DNA from: JAJYVT01 sp036796435
GTDB taxonomy: Bacteria; Actinomycetota; Acidimicrobiia; Acidimicrobiales; RAAP-2
Length of the DNA: 30,056 bases
NCBI GenBank assembly: GCA_036796435.1
Contig: DAIRCY010000025.1
Location: forward strand, 1-30,056
Reading direction: 5' to 3'
The first letter of the stretch is position 1. The number at the start of each line of letters is the position of its first letter. The notes under the pieces are model-generated. The model saw only the letters and a list, made by a program, of their open reading frames with translations, was not told where the DNA came from and did no database searches. Below are positions 22,680-28,919 of the stretch, piece by piece. Made by a program: the position numbers and the translations under genes.

Positions 22680-23923
22680 CGGCGCACCTGCCCGTCGCCG
22701 CGCACGACCCACTTCACGCAGGTGAGCTCGCGCAGCCCCATGGGGCCGCGCGCGTGGAGCTTCTGAGTGGAGATGCCCACTTCGGCACCGAGCCCGAGCT
22801 CTCCACCGTCGACGAACCGGGTCGACGCGTTCACGAGCACCGCCGCCGCGTCCACCTCGCGGACGAACCGGTCGGCCGATGCGACGTCACGGGTCACGAT
22901 CGCCTCGGAGTGGCCGGAACCGAAGCGTGCGATGTGGTCCATCGCGGCGTCGAGGTCGTCCACGACCGCCACCGCGAGCTTCAGGGCGAGGAACTCGGTG
23001 CCGTAGTCGTCGTCGTTCGCGGGTGCCGCGCCGGGCAGATGGCGGCGGGCGCGCTCGTCCGCCACGAGCTCGACCGCGGCGAGCGACCGGGAAAGGCGGT
23101 CGAGGAGGACCGGTGCGACGTCGGCATGCACGAGCAGGGTCTCCACCGCATTGCAGACGCCCGGCCGCTGGGTCTTGGCGTTCACGACGATCCGCTCGGC
23201 CATGTCCAGGTCAGCAGAAGCGTCCACGTACACGTGGCAGTTGCCGTCGCCGTCGAGGACGTACGGGACCGTCGCGTGCTCGATCAGCGAGCCGATGAGC
23301 GCTCTGCCTCCACGCGGCACGAGGCAGTCGACGAGACCGCGCAGGCGCATGAACTCGATCGCCGTCGAGTGGCTGGTGTCCTCGACGAGCGCGACGGCGT
23401 CCTCGGGAAGCCCGGCCTTCGACATCGCCCGGCGCAGCACGCCGACGACCGCGCGGTTCGACGCCAGGGCCGACGCGGAGCCACGCAGGAAGGCCGCGTT
23501 CCCCGCCTTGACGCAAAGACCGGCCGCGTCGCTCGTCACGTTGGGACGGTTCTCGTAGATGACGCCGACCACCCCGAGCGGTACCCGGACGCGCTCGACC
23601 CTGAGACCGTTCGGACGCACCCAGCCGTCGAGGACCTCGCCGACCGGGTCCGCCAGCGCGGCGACGGCGCGCAGCCCCTCGGCCATCTGCGCGATCCGGG
23701 TGTCGGACAGGCGCAGCCGGTCGAGCGCAGTGGCGTCGAGCCCATCGCGTGCGGCGCGTTCGAGGTCTTCACCATTGGCGGCGAGGACGACGTCCGCTTC
23801 GTTCACGAGGAGGTCGGCGGCCGCGCGCAAACCGTCGTCGCGGACGGCCGCAGATGAGCGCGCCACCTCGCGCGACGCCGCGCGGACCCGGTGCGCGAGC
23901 GGATGGAGGCCACCCTCGCTCAT
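22676..23923 (-). CDS. proA: Glutamate-5-semialdehyde dehydrogenase
   Basis: ProA reduces gamma-glutamyl phosphate to glutamate semialdehyde in proline synthesis. The 415 residues include PLGVVGVIYENRPNVTSDAAG, GNAAFLRGSASALASN, a segment VDCLVPRGGRALI, and the catalytic cysteine C257 in TQRPGVCNAVETLLVH. The ending LRELTCVKWVVRGDGQVRR is typical. It is 35 bases downstream of proB but has a TAGTGT hexamer seven bases before its ATG and no ribosome site, which suggests it can be expressed separately. Confidence 0.96.
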   Translation of the reverse strand: MSEGGLHPLAHRVRAASREVARSSAAVRDDGLRAAADLLVNEADVVLAANGEDLERAARDGLDATALDRLRLSDTRIAQMAEGLRAVAALADPVGEVLDGWVRPNGLRVERVRVPLGVVGVIYENRPNVTSDAAGLCVKAGNAAFLRGSASALASNRAVVGVLRRAMSKAGLPEDAVALVEDTSHSTAIEFMRLRGLVDCLVPRGGRALIGSLIEHATVPYVLDGDGNCHVYVDASADLDMAERIVVNAKTQRPGVCNAVETLLVHADVAPVLLDRLSRSLAAVELVADERARRHLPGAAPANDDDYGTEFLALKLAVAVVDDLDAAMDHIARFGSGHSEAIVTRDVASADRFVREVDAAAVLVNASTRFVDGGELGLGAEVGISTQKLHARGPMGLRELTCVKWVVRGDGQVRR

Positions 23924-23929
23924 CGGGCC

Positions 23930-23935
23930 ACACTA
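23930..23935 (-). promoter_or_regulatory. proA: Candidate -10 element of proA (TAGTGT)
   Basis: Minus-strand TAGTGT ends seven bases before the proA ATG, inside the short proB-proA gap. The intervening GGCCCG is not a ribosome site, so a leaderless proA transcript is predicted. Confidence 0.45.
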
Positions 23936-23958
23936 CCGGGGTGGCACCGGGGGCCTGC

Positions 23959-25062
23959 TCAGGCCAGCACGACGAGGTCATCGCGATGGACCGCCACCCT
24001 CGACAGATCGTCGGGGAGCTCGTCGCTCCTCTTGCCCATCCAGTCCCCCGCGCGCTCCGAGGAGTAGCGCACGAGACCCTTGGCGAATACCGCTCCGGTG
24101 GTATCAGCGACCTCCACGGCGTCGTCGGCGTCGAAGCGGCCGCTCAACCCCACGACGCCTGCAGGCAACAAGGAACGGCCCCCCTCGACGACCGCTCGCC
24201 GGGCGCCGTCGTCGACGACCAGCCGCCCCGCAGCGCCGAGCGCGTACGCGATCCAGAGCTTCCTCGCCGGCATCCGCGCGGGACCTGGCCTGCACACCGT
24301 GCCGACCCCGGGCACACCCGCCAACGCGTCCTGGACCACCCTCGGTCGTCGGCCGTCGGCGATGACGGTCGTGACCCCCGAACGGCTCGCCATGCGCGCT
24401 GCCGCAAGCTTCGACGCCATGCCCCCGCTGCCGACTGACCCAGGTCCGCCGGCGAACTCCATCAGCCGCTGGTCGATCTCCAGCACCTCTTCGATGAGCG
24501 AACCGGAGCCACCCAGTCTGGGGTCGGCGCTCAGAAGCCCGGGCGTGTCGGTGAGCAGGACGAGCAGATCGGCGTGGGCAAGATGCGCGACCAGTGCGGC
24601 GAGACGGTCGTTGTCGCCGAAGCGGATCTCCTCGTCCGCCACCGCGTCGTTCTCGTTCACGACCGGTACGACGCCGAGGTCCCAGAGGTGTTGCAGCGTG
24701 GCCCGCGCGTGCAGGTACTGGCGGCGGTGGCCGAAATCGAGCGGGGCCAGGAGCACTTGACCGGCGAGGAGGCCTTCGGCGCCGAGCCCGTCCTGCCACG
24801 CCCGCATGAGCCACTGCTGGCCGACCGCCGACAGCGCTTGGAGGAGGGAGGGCTCAGACGGCCGGGCTCCCGCGCGCCCGAGCGCCGCCCAGCCGCACGC
24901 GATCGCGCCAGAGGTCACGACCACGACCCGGTGTCCGGCGCTCACCAGCGCCGCGACCTCACCCGAAAGGCGGCCGACCACCCCCGCGTCGACGTCGCCG
25001 GAGGTACCGGTCAAGGTCGACGAGCCCACCTTCACGACCACGGTGCGCGAGGAGGCAGGCAT
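23959..25062 (-). CDS. proB: Glutamate 5-kinase with PUA domain
   Basis: ProB phosphorylates glutamate, the first and usually feedback-regulated step to proline. The 367 residues equal the E. coli length. Seen are VVVKVGSSTLTG, VVVVTSGAIACGWAALG, VPVVNENDAVADEEIRFGDN, LLTDTPGLLSADPR, GSVGSGGMASKLAAARMAS and a C-terminal PUA domain (GRLVVDDGARRAVVEGGRSL). I chose the ATG whose product opens MPASSRTVVV; upstream is no ribosome site but a TACGGT hexamer eight bases away. It follows obg after 61 bases. Confidence 0.96.
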   Translation of the reverse strand: MPASSRTVVVKVGSSTLTGTSGDVDAGVVGRLSGEVAALVSAGHRVVVVTSGAIACGWAALGRAGARPSEPSLLQALSAVGQQWLMRAWQDGLGAEGLLAGQVLLAPLDFGHRRQYLHARATLQHLWDLGVVPVVNENDAVADEEIRFGDNDRLAALVAHLAHADLLVLLTDTPGLLSADPRLGGSGSLIEEVLEIDQRLMEFAGGPGSVGSGGMASKLAAARMASRSGVTTVIADGRRPRVVQDALAGVPGVGTVCRPGPARMPARKLWIAYALGAAGRLVVDDGARRAVVEGGRSLLPAGVVGLSGRFDADDAVEVADTTGAVFAKGLVRYSSERAGDWMGKRSDELPDDLSRVAVHRDDLVVLA

Positions 25063-25069
25063 GCACCCG

Positions 25070-25075
25070 ACCGTA
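25070..25075 (-). promoter_or_regulatory. proB: Candidate -10 element of proB (TACGGT)
   Basis: Minus-strand TACGGT ends eight bases before the proB ATG, in the obg-proB gap. No Shine-Dalgarno sequence is present, in line with a leaderless start. Confidence 0.45.
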
Positions 25076-25123
25076 GTGGAGGAGCGGGTGGCCCCTTCGG
25101 AGGCGCGGCGCGCGCGTGCGCAG

Positions 25124-26575
25124 TTACGAGCCGATGCCGCGTCTGCGACGACGGGGGCGCCGCTCGAGATCCTCCGCGTCGGCGACCTCGACGGGCTGGT
25201 CCCTGAACCAGGTGAAGGACAATTCTCCGACGGAGACCTCGTCGCCGTCGTGCGCGCCGGCGCGAGCGAGCGCACGGTCGACGCCCAGGCGGCGGAGCCG
25301 CCTCACGGCTTCTGCGAGAGCGGCGTCATCGGTGAGGTCCGAGAAGCTCACCGCCCGCAACGCTTCGCGCCCCTCGACCCGCCAGGCTCCCCGCCCGGAC
25401 CGTTCCACGACGACCCCCTCGGGCGCTGGACGGTGGACCACCGTCGCACCGGCGCCGGGAACCACTTCTGCGGACAGTGCCGCGTGGGGCGGAAGCGTCA
25501 TGTTCGCCGCCACCGATCCCGGGGCCGCCGATCCAAGCGAAGCCTGGGCCTCCGCCGCGCGCGCGTCGACGACGAGCGCGGCCATCCGGTTCACGAGCTC
25601 CTGCACGCCCTCGCCCGTCACTGCCGAGATGTCGAGGTCGCGCGCCGCCCGGCGTGCTGGGCCTGCCCCGCCGGTCAGGGCATCGGCACGGACGTCTTCC
25701 CCCGCGGTCGCCGCATCGGCCTTCGAGCCGACCACGAGCCGGGGTCGCTCGAGGAGGGCGGGCTCGTAGCGACCGAGCTCGCCCAGGAGGACGTCGAGCT
25801 GCGCCTCCGGCGTCATGGCGCTCGCCAGATCCACGAGCACGACGAGCACCCGGGCGCGTTCGACGTGGCGGAGGAACCGGTGGCCGAGGCCGCGCCCCTC
25901 GGCGGCCCCCGCGACGAGTCCCGGCACGTCCGCCACGACGAGCTCGGTCACGTCACCGCTCCCCCCGACGCGCACGACGCCGAGGTGTGGTTGGAGCGTC
26001 GTGAAGGGGTAATCGGCGATCTTCGGCCGGGCAGACGAGACCGTGGAGATCAGGGTCGACTTGCCGGCGTTCGGGAAGCCGACGAGGGCGGCGTCGGCCG
26101 AGAGCTTCAGCTCGAGGTTCAGCCAGCGCTCCTCGCCGTGCTCGCCCTGCTCCGCGAAGCCGGGCGCACGGCGCGCATTGGAGAGGAACCGCGCGTTCCC
26201 GCGCCCGCCGCGACCCCCCTCTGCGACCCGCCACCGGTCCCCTGCGAAGGAGAGGTCGCGCAGGATCGTGCCGTCCCGATCGCGCACCACCGTGCCGACC
26301 GGCACGGGGACCTCGAGGTCACCGCCGCGCTGACCGTGCCGGCGCTTGCCCGACCCGTGGGCGCCATCTCCTGCTCGCCGGAACGGATGGTCCTTGAAGG
26401 CGAGGAGCGACGCCTGGTTCGGATCGGCGACCAGCCAGACGTCGCCTCCCCGCCCTCCGTCACCGCCGTCTGGTCCTCCGCGCGCGACGTGTGCCTCGCG
26501 GCGGAACGAGACCGCACCTGCCCCGCCGTTGCCCGCCTTGGCATGCAGCTGTGCCTCGTCCACGAAACCGGACAC
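25124..26575 (-). CDS. obgE: Obg-family GTPase (ObgE/CgtA)
   Basis: Obg is an essential 50S-associated GTPase. The 483 residues have the glycine-rich Obg domain (AKAGNGGAGAVSFRREAHVARGGPDGGDGGRGG), a G domain with G1 GFPNAGKST, G2 PFTTL, G3 DVPG, G4 SKAD and G5 SAV, and a C-terminal OCT domain (WRVEGREALRAVSF to VGELSFTWF), which is found in Gram-positive and actinobacterial Obg. The tail is Arg-rich. The start is GTG 11 bases after the regulator stop, with GAGG ten bases upstream; another GTG four codons later is possible. The usual rpmA neighbour is displaced by two inserted genes. Confidence 0.95.
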   Translation of the reverse strand: MSGFVDEAQLHAKAGNGGAGAVSFRREAHVARGGPDGGDGGRGGDVWLVADPNQASLLAFKDHPFRRAGDGAHGSGKRRHGQRGGDLEVPVPVGTVVRDRDGTILRDLSFAGDRWRVAEGGRGGRGNARFLSNARRAPGFAEQGEHGEERWLNLELKLSADAALVGFPNAGKSTLISTVSSARPKIADYPFTTLQPHLGVVRVGGSGDVTELVVADVPGLVAGAAEGRGLGHRFLRHVERARVLVVLVDLASAMTPEAQLDVLLGELGRYEPALLERPRLVVGSKADAATAGEDVRADALTGGAGPARRAARDLDISAVTGEGVQELVNRMAALVVDARAAEAQASLGSAAPGSVAANMTLPPHAALSAEVVPGAGATVVHRPAPEGVVVERSGRGAWRVEGREALRAVSFSDLTDDAALAEAVRRLRRLGVDRALARAGAHDGDEVSVGELSFTWFRDQPVEVADAEDLERRPRRRRRGIGS

Positions 26576-26586
26576 GGCCGCCGGCC

Positions 26587-27252
26587 TCAGTTGCTCGAGA
26601 CGTAAAGCCGGCGCGAGAGGTGCGCGCCGATCGCGACCGATGCCCCCTCTGCGTCGAGCATCAGCGTCCCGTCCGGCGCGCGCGCCACGACGGTCGCGCT
26701 GGCGCCCGGGATGAAGTGGTGGTCGTCGAGGTACGCCAGGGCAGCCGTGTCCAGCTCGACCTCTTCGCTGATCCGCACGAGGCACACGTGGTCGCCGGGC
26801 TCGGCATCGGCAAGCGGGCGTTCGGCGGCTGCTGTGACCGGCGACCCCGCACCGGGGATCGGGTTCCCGTGGGGACAGGTGGCCGGATCGCCCAGGAGCT
26901 GCACCAGGCGCGCCTCGACGTCGTCGGAGATCACGTGCTCCCATCTGCCGGCCTCGCGGTGCACCTTGTGCCACTCGAGCCCGATCACGTCGGCAAGCAA
27001 CCGTTCTGCGAGGCGGTGCTTCCGGACGACCTTCTCCGCGAGCCGCGACCCCTTGTCGGTGAGCTCGACGAGGCGCCCCTCACGCCGCACGTAGCCGTCT
27101 TCGGCCAAGCGGTCGAGCATCTCGGAGACAGACGGCGCGGAGCGGCCGAGCCGCTCGGCGATTCGCGCCTGGATCGGCGGGGTCCCCTCCTCCTTCAAGG
27201 AGTGCACCGTCTGCAGGTATTCCTCGACCGGAGGGTGGTAGCCGTCGTCCAT
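26587..27252 (-). CDS. DtxR/MntR-family metal-dependent regulator with altered primary metal site
   Basis: A 221-residue regulator. The winged helix is PPVEEYLQTVHSLKEEG to IAERLGRSAPSVSEMLDRL. The dimer/metal region RKHRLAERLLADVIGLEWHK, VHREAGRWEHVISDD and GNPIPGAG follow DtxR closely, and an SH3-like domain ends the protein. Aligned with DtxR, ancillary ligands H79, E83 and H98 and primary E105 and H106 are kept, but DtxR M10 is Glu and C102 is Gly. Iron or manganese as cofactor therefore cannot be read from the sequence. The ATG chosen leaves ten residues before the first ligand position; a GTG at 27267 adds five. It is divergent from the phosphorylase gene and 11 bases before obg. Confidence 0.88.
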   Translation of the reverse strand: MDDGYHPPVEEYLQTVHSLKEEGTPPIQARIAERLGRSAPSVSEMLDRLAEDGYVRREGRLVELTDKGSRLAEKVVRKHRLAERLLADVIGLEWHKVHREAGRWEHVISDDVEARLVQLLGDPATCPHGNPIPGAGSPVTAAAERPLADAEPGDHVCLVRISEEVELDTAALAYLDDHHFIPGASATVVARAPDGTLMLDAEGASVAIGAHLSRRLYVSSN

Positions 27253-27275
27253 CGCCGCATGCGTCACTCGGGGCG

Positions 27276-27281
27276 AGCCTA
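27276..27281 (-). promoter_or_regulatory. Candidate -10 element of the DtxR-type gene (TAGGCT)
   Basis: Minus-strand TAGGCT ends nine bases before the GTG alternative start at 27267 and 24 before the ATG at 27252. There is no ribosome site for either, so the promoter slightly favours a leaderless GTG start. Confidence 0.35.
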
Positions 27282-27295
27282 TCCACCGTCCCTCG

Positions 27296-27350
27296 GCCGG
27301 GGTGCGGCCGGCGTGTTGCCGGGGTGCGGCCGGCGTGTTGCCGGGGTGCA
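27296..27350. repeat. 22-bp tandem direct repeat, 2.5 copies, in a divergent intergenic region
   Basis: Two identical 22-bp units (27296-27317 and 27318-27339; each begins GCCGGGGTGCGG and ends CGTGTT) are followed by half a third. They lie between the DtxR-type and phosphorylase promoters, spaced about two helical turns, and outside both coding regions. They may be regulator sites; they do not resemble the DtxR box. Confidence 0.9.
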
Positions 27351-27383
27351 GGCCCGCTTTCCGGGCGCCGAAGGCGGCCGCCA

Positions 27384-27389
27384 TAGCAT
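27384..27389 (+). promoter_or_regulatory. Candidate -10 element of the phosphorylase gene (TAGCAT)
   Basis: TAGCAT ends eight bases before the GTG start, with no ribosome site between. The tandem repeats end 34 bases upstream of it, where an activator or repressor would act. Confidence 0.45.
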
Positions 27390-27396
27390 TGCCGCG

Positions 27397-28275
27397 GTGC
27401 CCACCACGAGCCCGGGCGCACCCGGCGCGAACCCGTTCGAGCAGGCCCGCATCGCCGCGCGTGAGCTGGGCCGGATGACCGGCGCGGAACGCCACGACGT
27501 CCTCGTCGTCCTGGGCAGCGGCCTCTACGGGGTGAACGACGCGCTCGGAGCCAGCGGGCCGCCCGTCGACCTCACCTCGCTCCCCTGGTTCGCTCGCTTG
27601 AGCGGCCCCGACCACCGGCCCGTGGCGTGGTCAGTCGCACTCGAGGGGAGGCAGGCCCTGATCGTGGCGGGACGCCTCCACCTCTACGAAGGGCGGAGCC
27701 CAGCCGAGGTGGTCCACCTCGTGCGTACCGCCATCGCCGCGGGCGTCGGGGTCGTCGTGCTCACCTGCGGCGCTCGGGCGGTCGACCCCGCACTGTCGTC
27801 GGGCGAGGTCGTCGTCATCGGCGACCACCTCAACTTGACCGGCGTGTCGCCGCTCGCGGGCGTGACCGACGGCGTGGCGGGCTCGCGCCACGTGGACCTG
27901 ACCGACGCCTGGTCACCGAGGCTGCGCGAGCTCGCCCGGGCGGTGGTGCCCCTCCGAGAGTGCGTCTACGCCCAGGTGGCCGGCCCGCAGCTCGAGACGC
28001 CTGCCGAGGTCAGGATGCTGGCGGCACTTGGCGCCGACCTGGTCGGGATGTCGACCGTCCCCGAGGCCGTAGCCGCACGACATCTCGGAGCAGAGGTGCT
28101 CGGCCTCGCCGTCGTCACCGGCGCAGCGCGTCGCGCGGCAGCGGGACCGGGTGGCGGGGAGTCCGCGGGACCACAGGGAGCCGAGGTGGTCGCGGCGGGT
28201 GCGGTCCCGACGATCGCCGAGGTGGTGAGGGGGGTCGTGCGGACGCTCGGCGAGACCGCAGGGCCCGGGGAGTAG
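27397..28275 (+). CDS. Purine nucleoside phosphorylase homologue with altered base-binding residues
   Basis: A 292-residue member of the trimeric PNP/MTAP family, which splits nucleosides with phosphate. Kept are VVLGSGL (phosphate loop), GRLHLYEG (H95, Y97), GDHLNLTGVSPL, HVDLTDAWSPRLRELA, VAGPQLETPAEVRML (E200) and ADLVGMSTVPEAVAARH (S219). Two motifs differ: the usual VTN (Asn contacting the purine) is VTG here (G242), and TNAAGG is TCGARA at 123-128. The last 50 residues are Gly/Ala-rich in part. It may have a changed substrate or reduced activity. The start is GTG, set by the upstream TAGCAT and by the absence of other close starts. It is convergent with rpmA. Confidence 0.8.
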   Translation: MPTTSPGAPGANPFEQARIAARELGRMTGAERHDVLVVLGSGLYGVNDALGASGPPVDLTSLPWFARLSGPDHRPVAWSVALEGRQALIVAGRLHLYEGRSPAEVVHLVRTAIAAGVGVVVLTCGARAVDPALSSGEVVVIGDHLNLTGVSPLAGVTDGVAGSRHVDLTDAWSPRLRELARAVVPLRECVYAQVAGPQLETPAEVRMLAALGADLVGMSTVPEAVAARHLGAEVLGLAVVTGAARRAAAGPGGGESAGPQGAEVVAAGAVPTIAEVVRGVVRTLGETAGPGE

Positions 28276-28299
28276 CCGGCCCGGGCGAGGCCAGGAGGG

Positions 28300-28551
28300 T
28301 CAGCCGGGGAGGACGTCGACGAGCTTGCGGTCCTTGCGGGTCCCGAACTTGACGACCCCGTCGGAGGTGGCGAACAAGGTGTCGTCGCCGCCGCGGCCCA
28401 CGTTCACGCCCGGGTGGAACCTCGTGCCACGCTGGCGGACGATGATCGCGCCGGCACGCACCGAGGTGCCGTCGAACACCTTCACCCCGAGCCGCTGCGC
28501 GTTCGAGTCGCGGCCGTTTCGGGTCGAGCCGCCGCCCTTGGTCTTCGACAT
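28300..28551 (-). CDS. rpmA: Ribosomal protein L27
   Basis: L27 is a 50S protein at the peptidyl transferase centre. The 83 residues read MSKTKGGGSTRNGRDSNAQR at the start, then LGVKVFDGTSVRAGAIIVRQ and a core RGTRFHPGVNVGRGGDDTLF. The N-terminus has no Firmicute-type cleavable extension. GGAGG lies six bases before the ATG. It follows rplU after 27 bases and is convergent with the phosphorylase gene, with only 24 bases between the stops. Confidence 0.97.
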   Translation of the reverse strand: MSKTKGGGSTRNGRDSNAQRLGVKVFDGTSVRAGAIIVRQRGTRFHPGVNVGRGGDDTLFATSDGVVKFGTRKDRKLVDVLPG

Positions 28552-28578
28552 CGTGCCTCCTCGGCCTCGGCCTCGTCC

Positions 28579-28893
28579 TCAGCGGGTCGCGATGGAGAGG
28601 ATCTCCACCGTCGAGTAGCGCTGGCGGTGACCCCAGCGGCGCCGCTGGTTGGACTTGGGCTTGTAGGTCATGGCGTTGATCTTCGGGCCGAGCTCTTCGC
28701 CGACCACCCTGCCCCTGATCGTCACCCCGGCGAGCTCGTCGGCCGTCGCGCGGACGGCCCCCCCGTCCTCGACGAGGAGGACCGGCTGGAGGGCCACCTC
28801 CGCTCCGACGGGCTGACCGAGGAGCTCCAGGCGGACGCGCTGGCCCTCGGCCACGCGCTCCTGCTTGCCTCCGCTGCGGATGACGGCGTACAT
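28579..28893 (-). CDS. rplU: Ribosomal protein L21
   Basis: L21 binds 23S rRNA in the 50S subunit. The 104 residues begin MYAVIRSGGKQERVAEGQRV and end with the basic signature MTYKPKSNQRRRWGHRQRYS. rplU-rpmA is the universal pair. There is no L21 leader-type structure in the 26 bases between it and the RNase E/G gene. A TAAGCT hexamer there suggests its own promoter. Confidence 0.97.
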   Translation of the reverse strand: MYAVIRSGGKQERVAEGQRVRLELLGQPVGAEVALQPVLLVEDGGAVRATADELAGVTIRGRVVGEELGPKINAMTYKPKSNQRRRWGHRQRYSTVEILSIATR

Positions 28894-28902
28894 GGAAAAG
28901 AG

Positions 28903-28908
28903 AGCTTA
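28903..28908 (-). promoter_or_regulatory. rplU: Candidate -10 element of rplU-rpmA (TAAGCT)
   Basis: Minus-strand TAAGCT (in GATAAGCT) ends ten bases before the rplU ATG. The following CTCTTTTCC has no ribosome site. The leader would be at most a few bases. Confidence 0.4.
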
Positions 28909-28919
28909 TCGCAGGTCGG

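Noticed and set aside
27296..27350. 22-bp repeats as CRISPR or an origin iteron cluster
   Set aside because: Copies are directly adjacent without spacers, only 2.5 in number, and no replication or cas gene is near.
27397..28275. Methylthioadenosine phosphorylase
   Set aside because: The MTAP motif VTD at the base-contact position is not present, and overall text is closer to actinobacterial PNP; substrate left open.
28263..28286. Terminator between the phosphorylase and rpmA
   Set aside because: Only a 6-bp GCCCGG/CCGGGC pair with a 12-base loop overlapping the stop codon; such pairs are expected by chance in this base composition.
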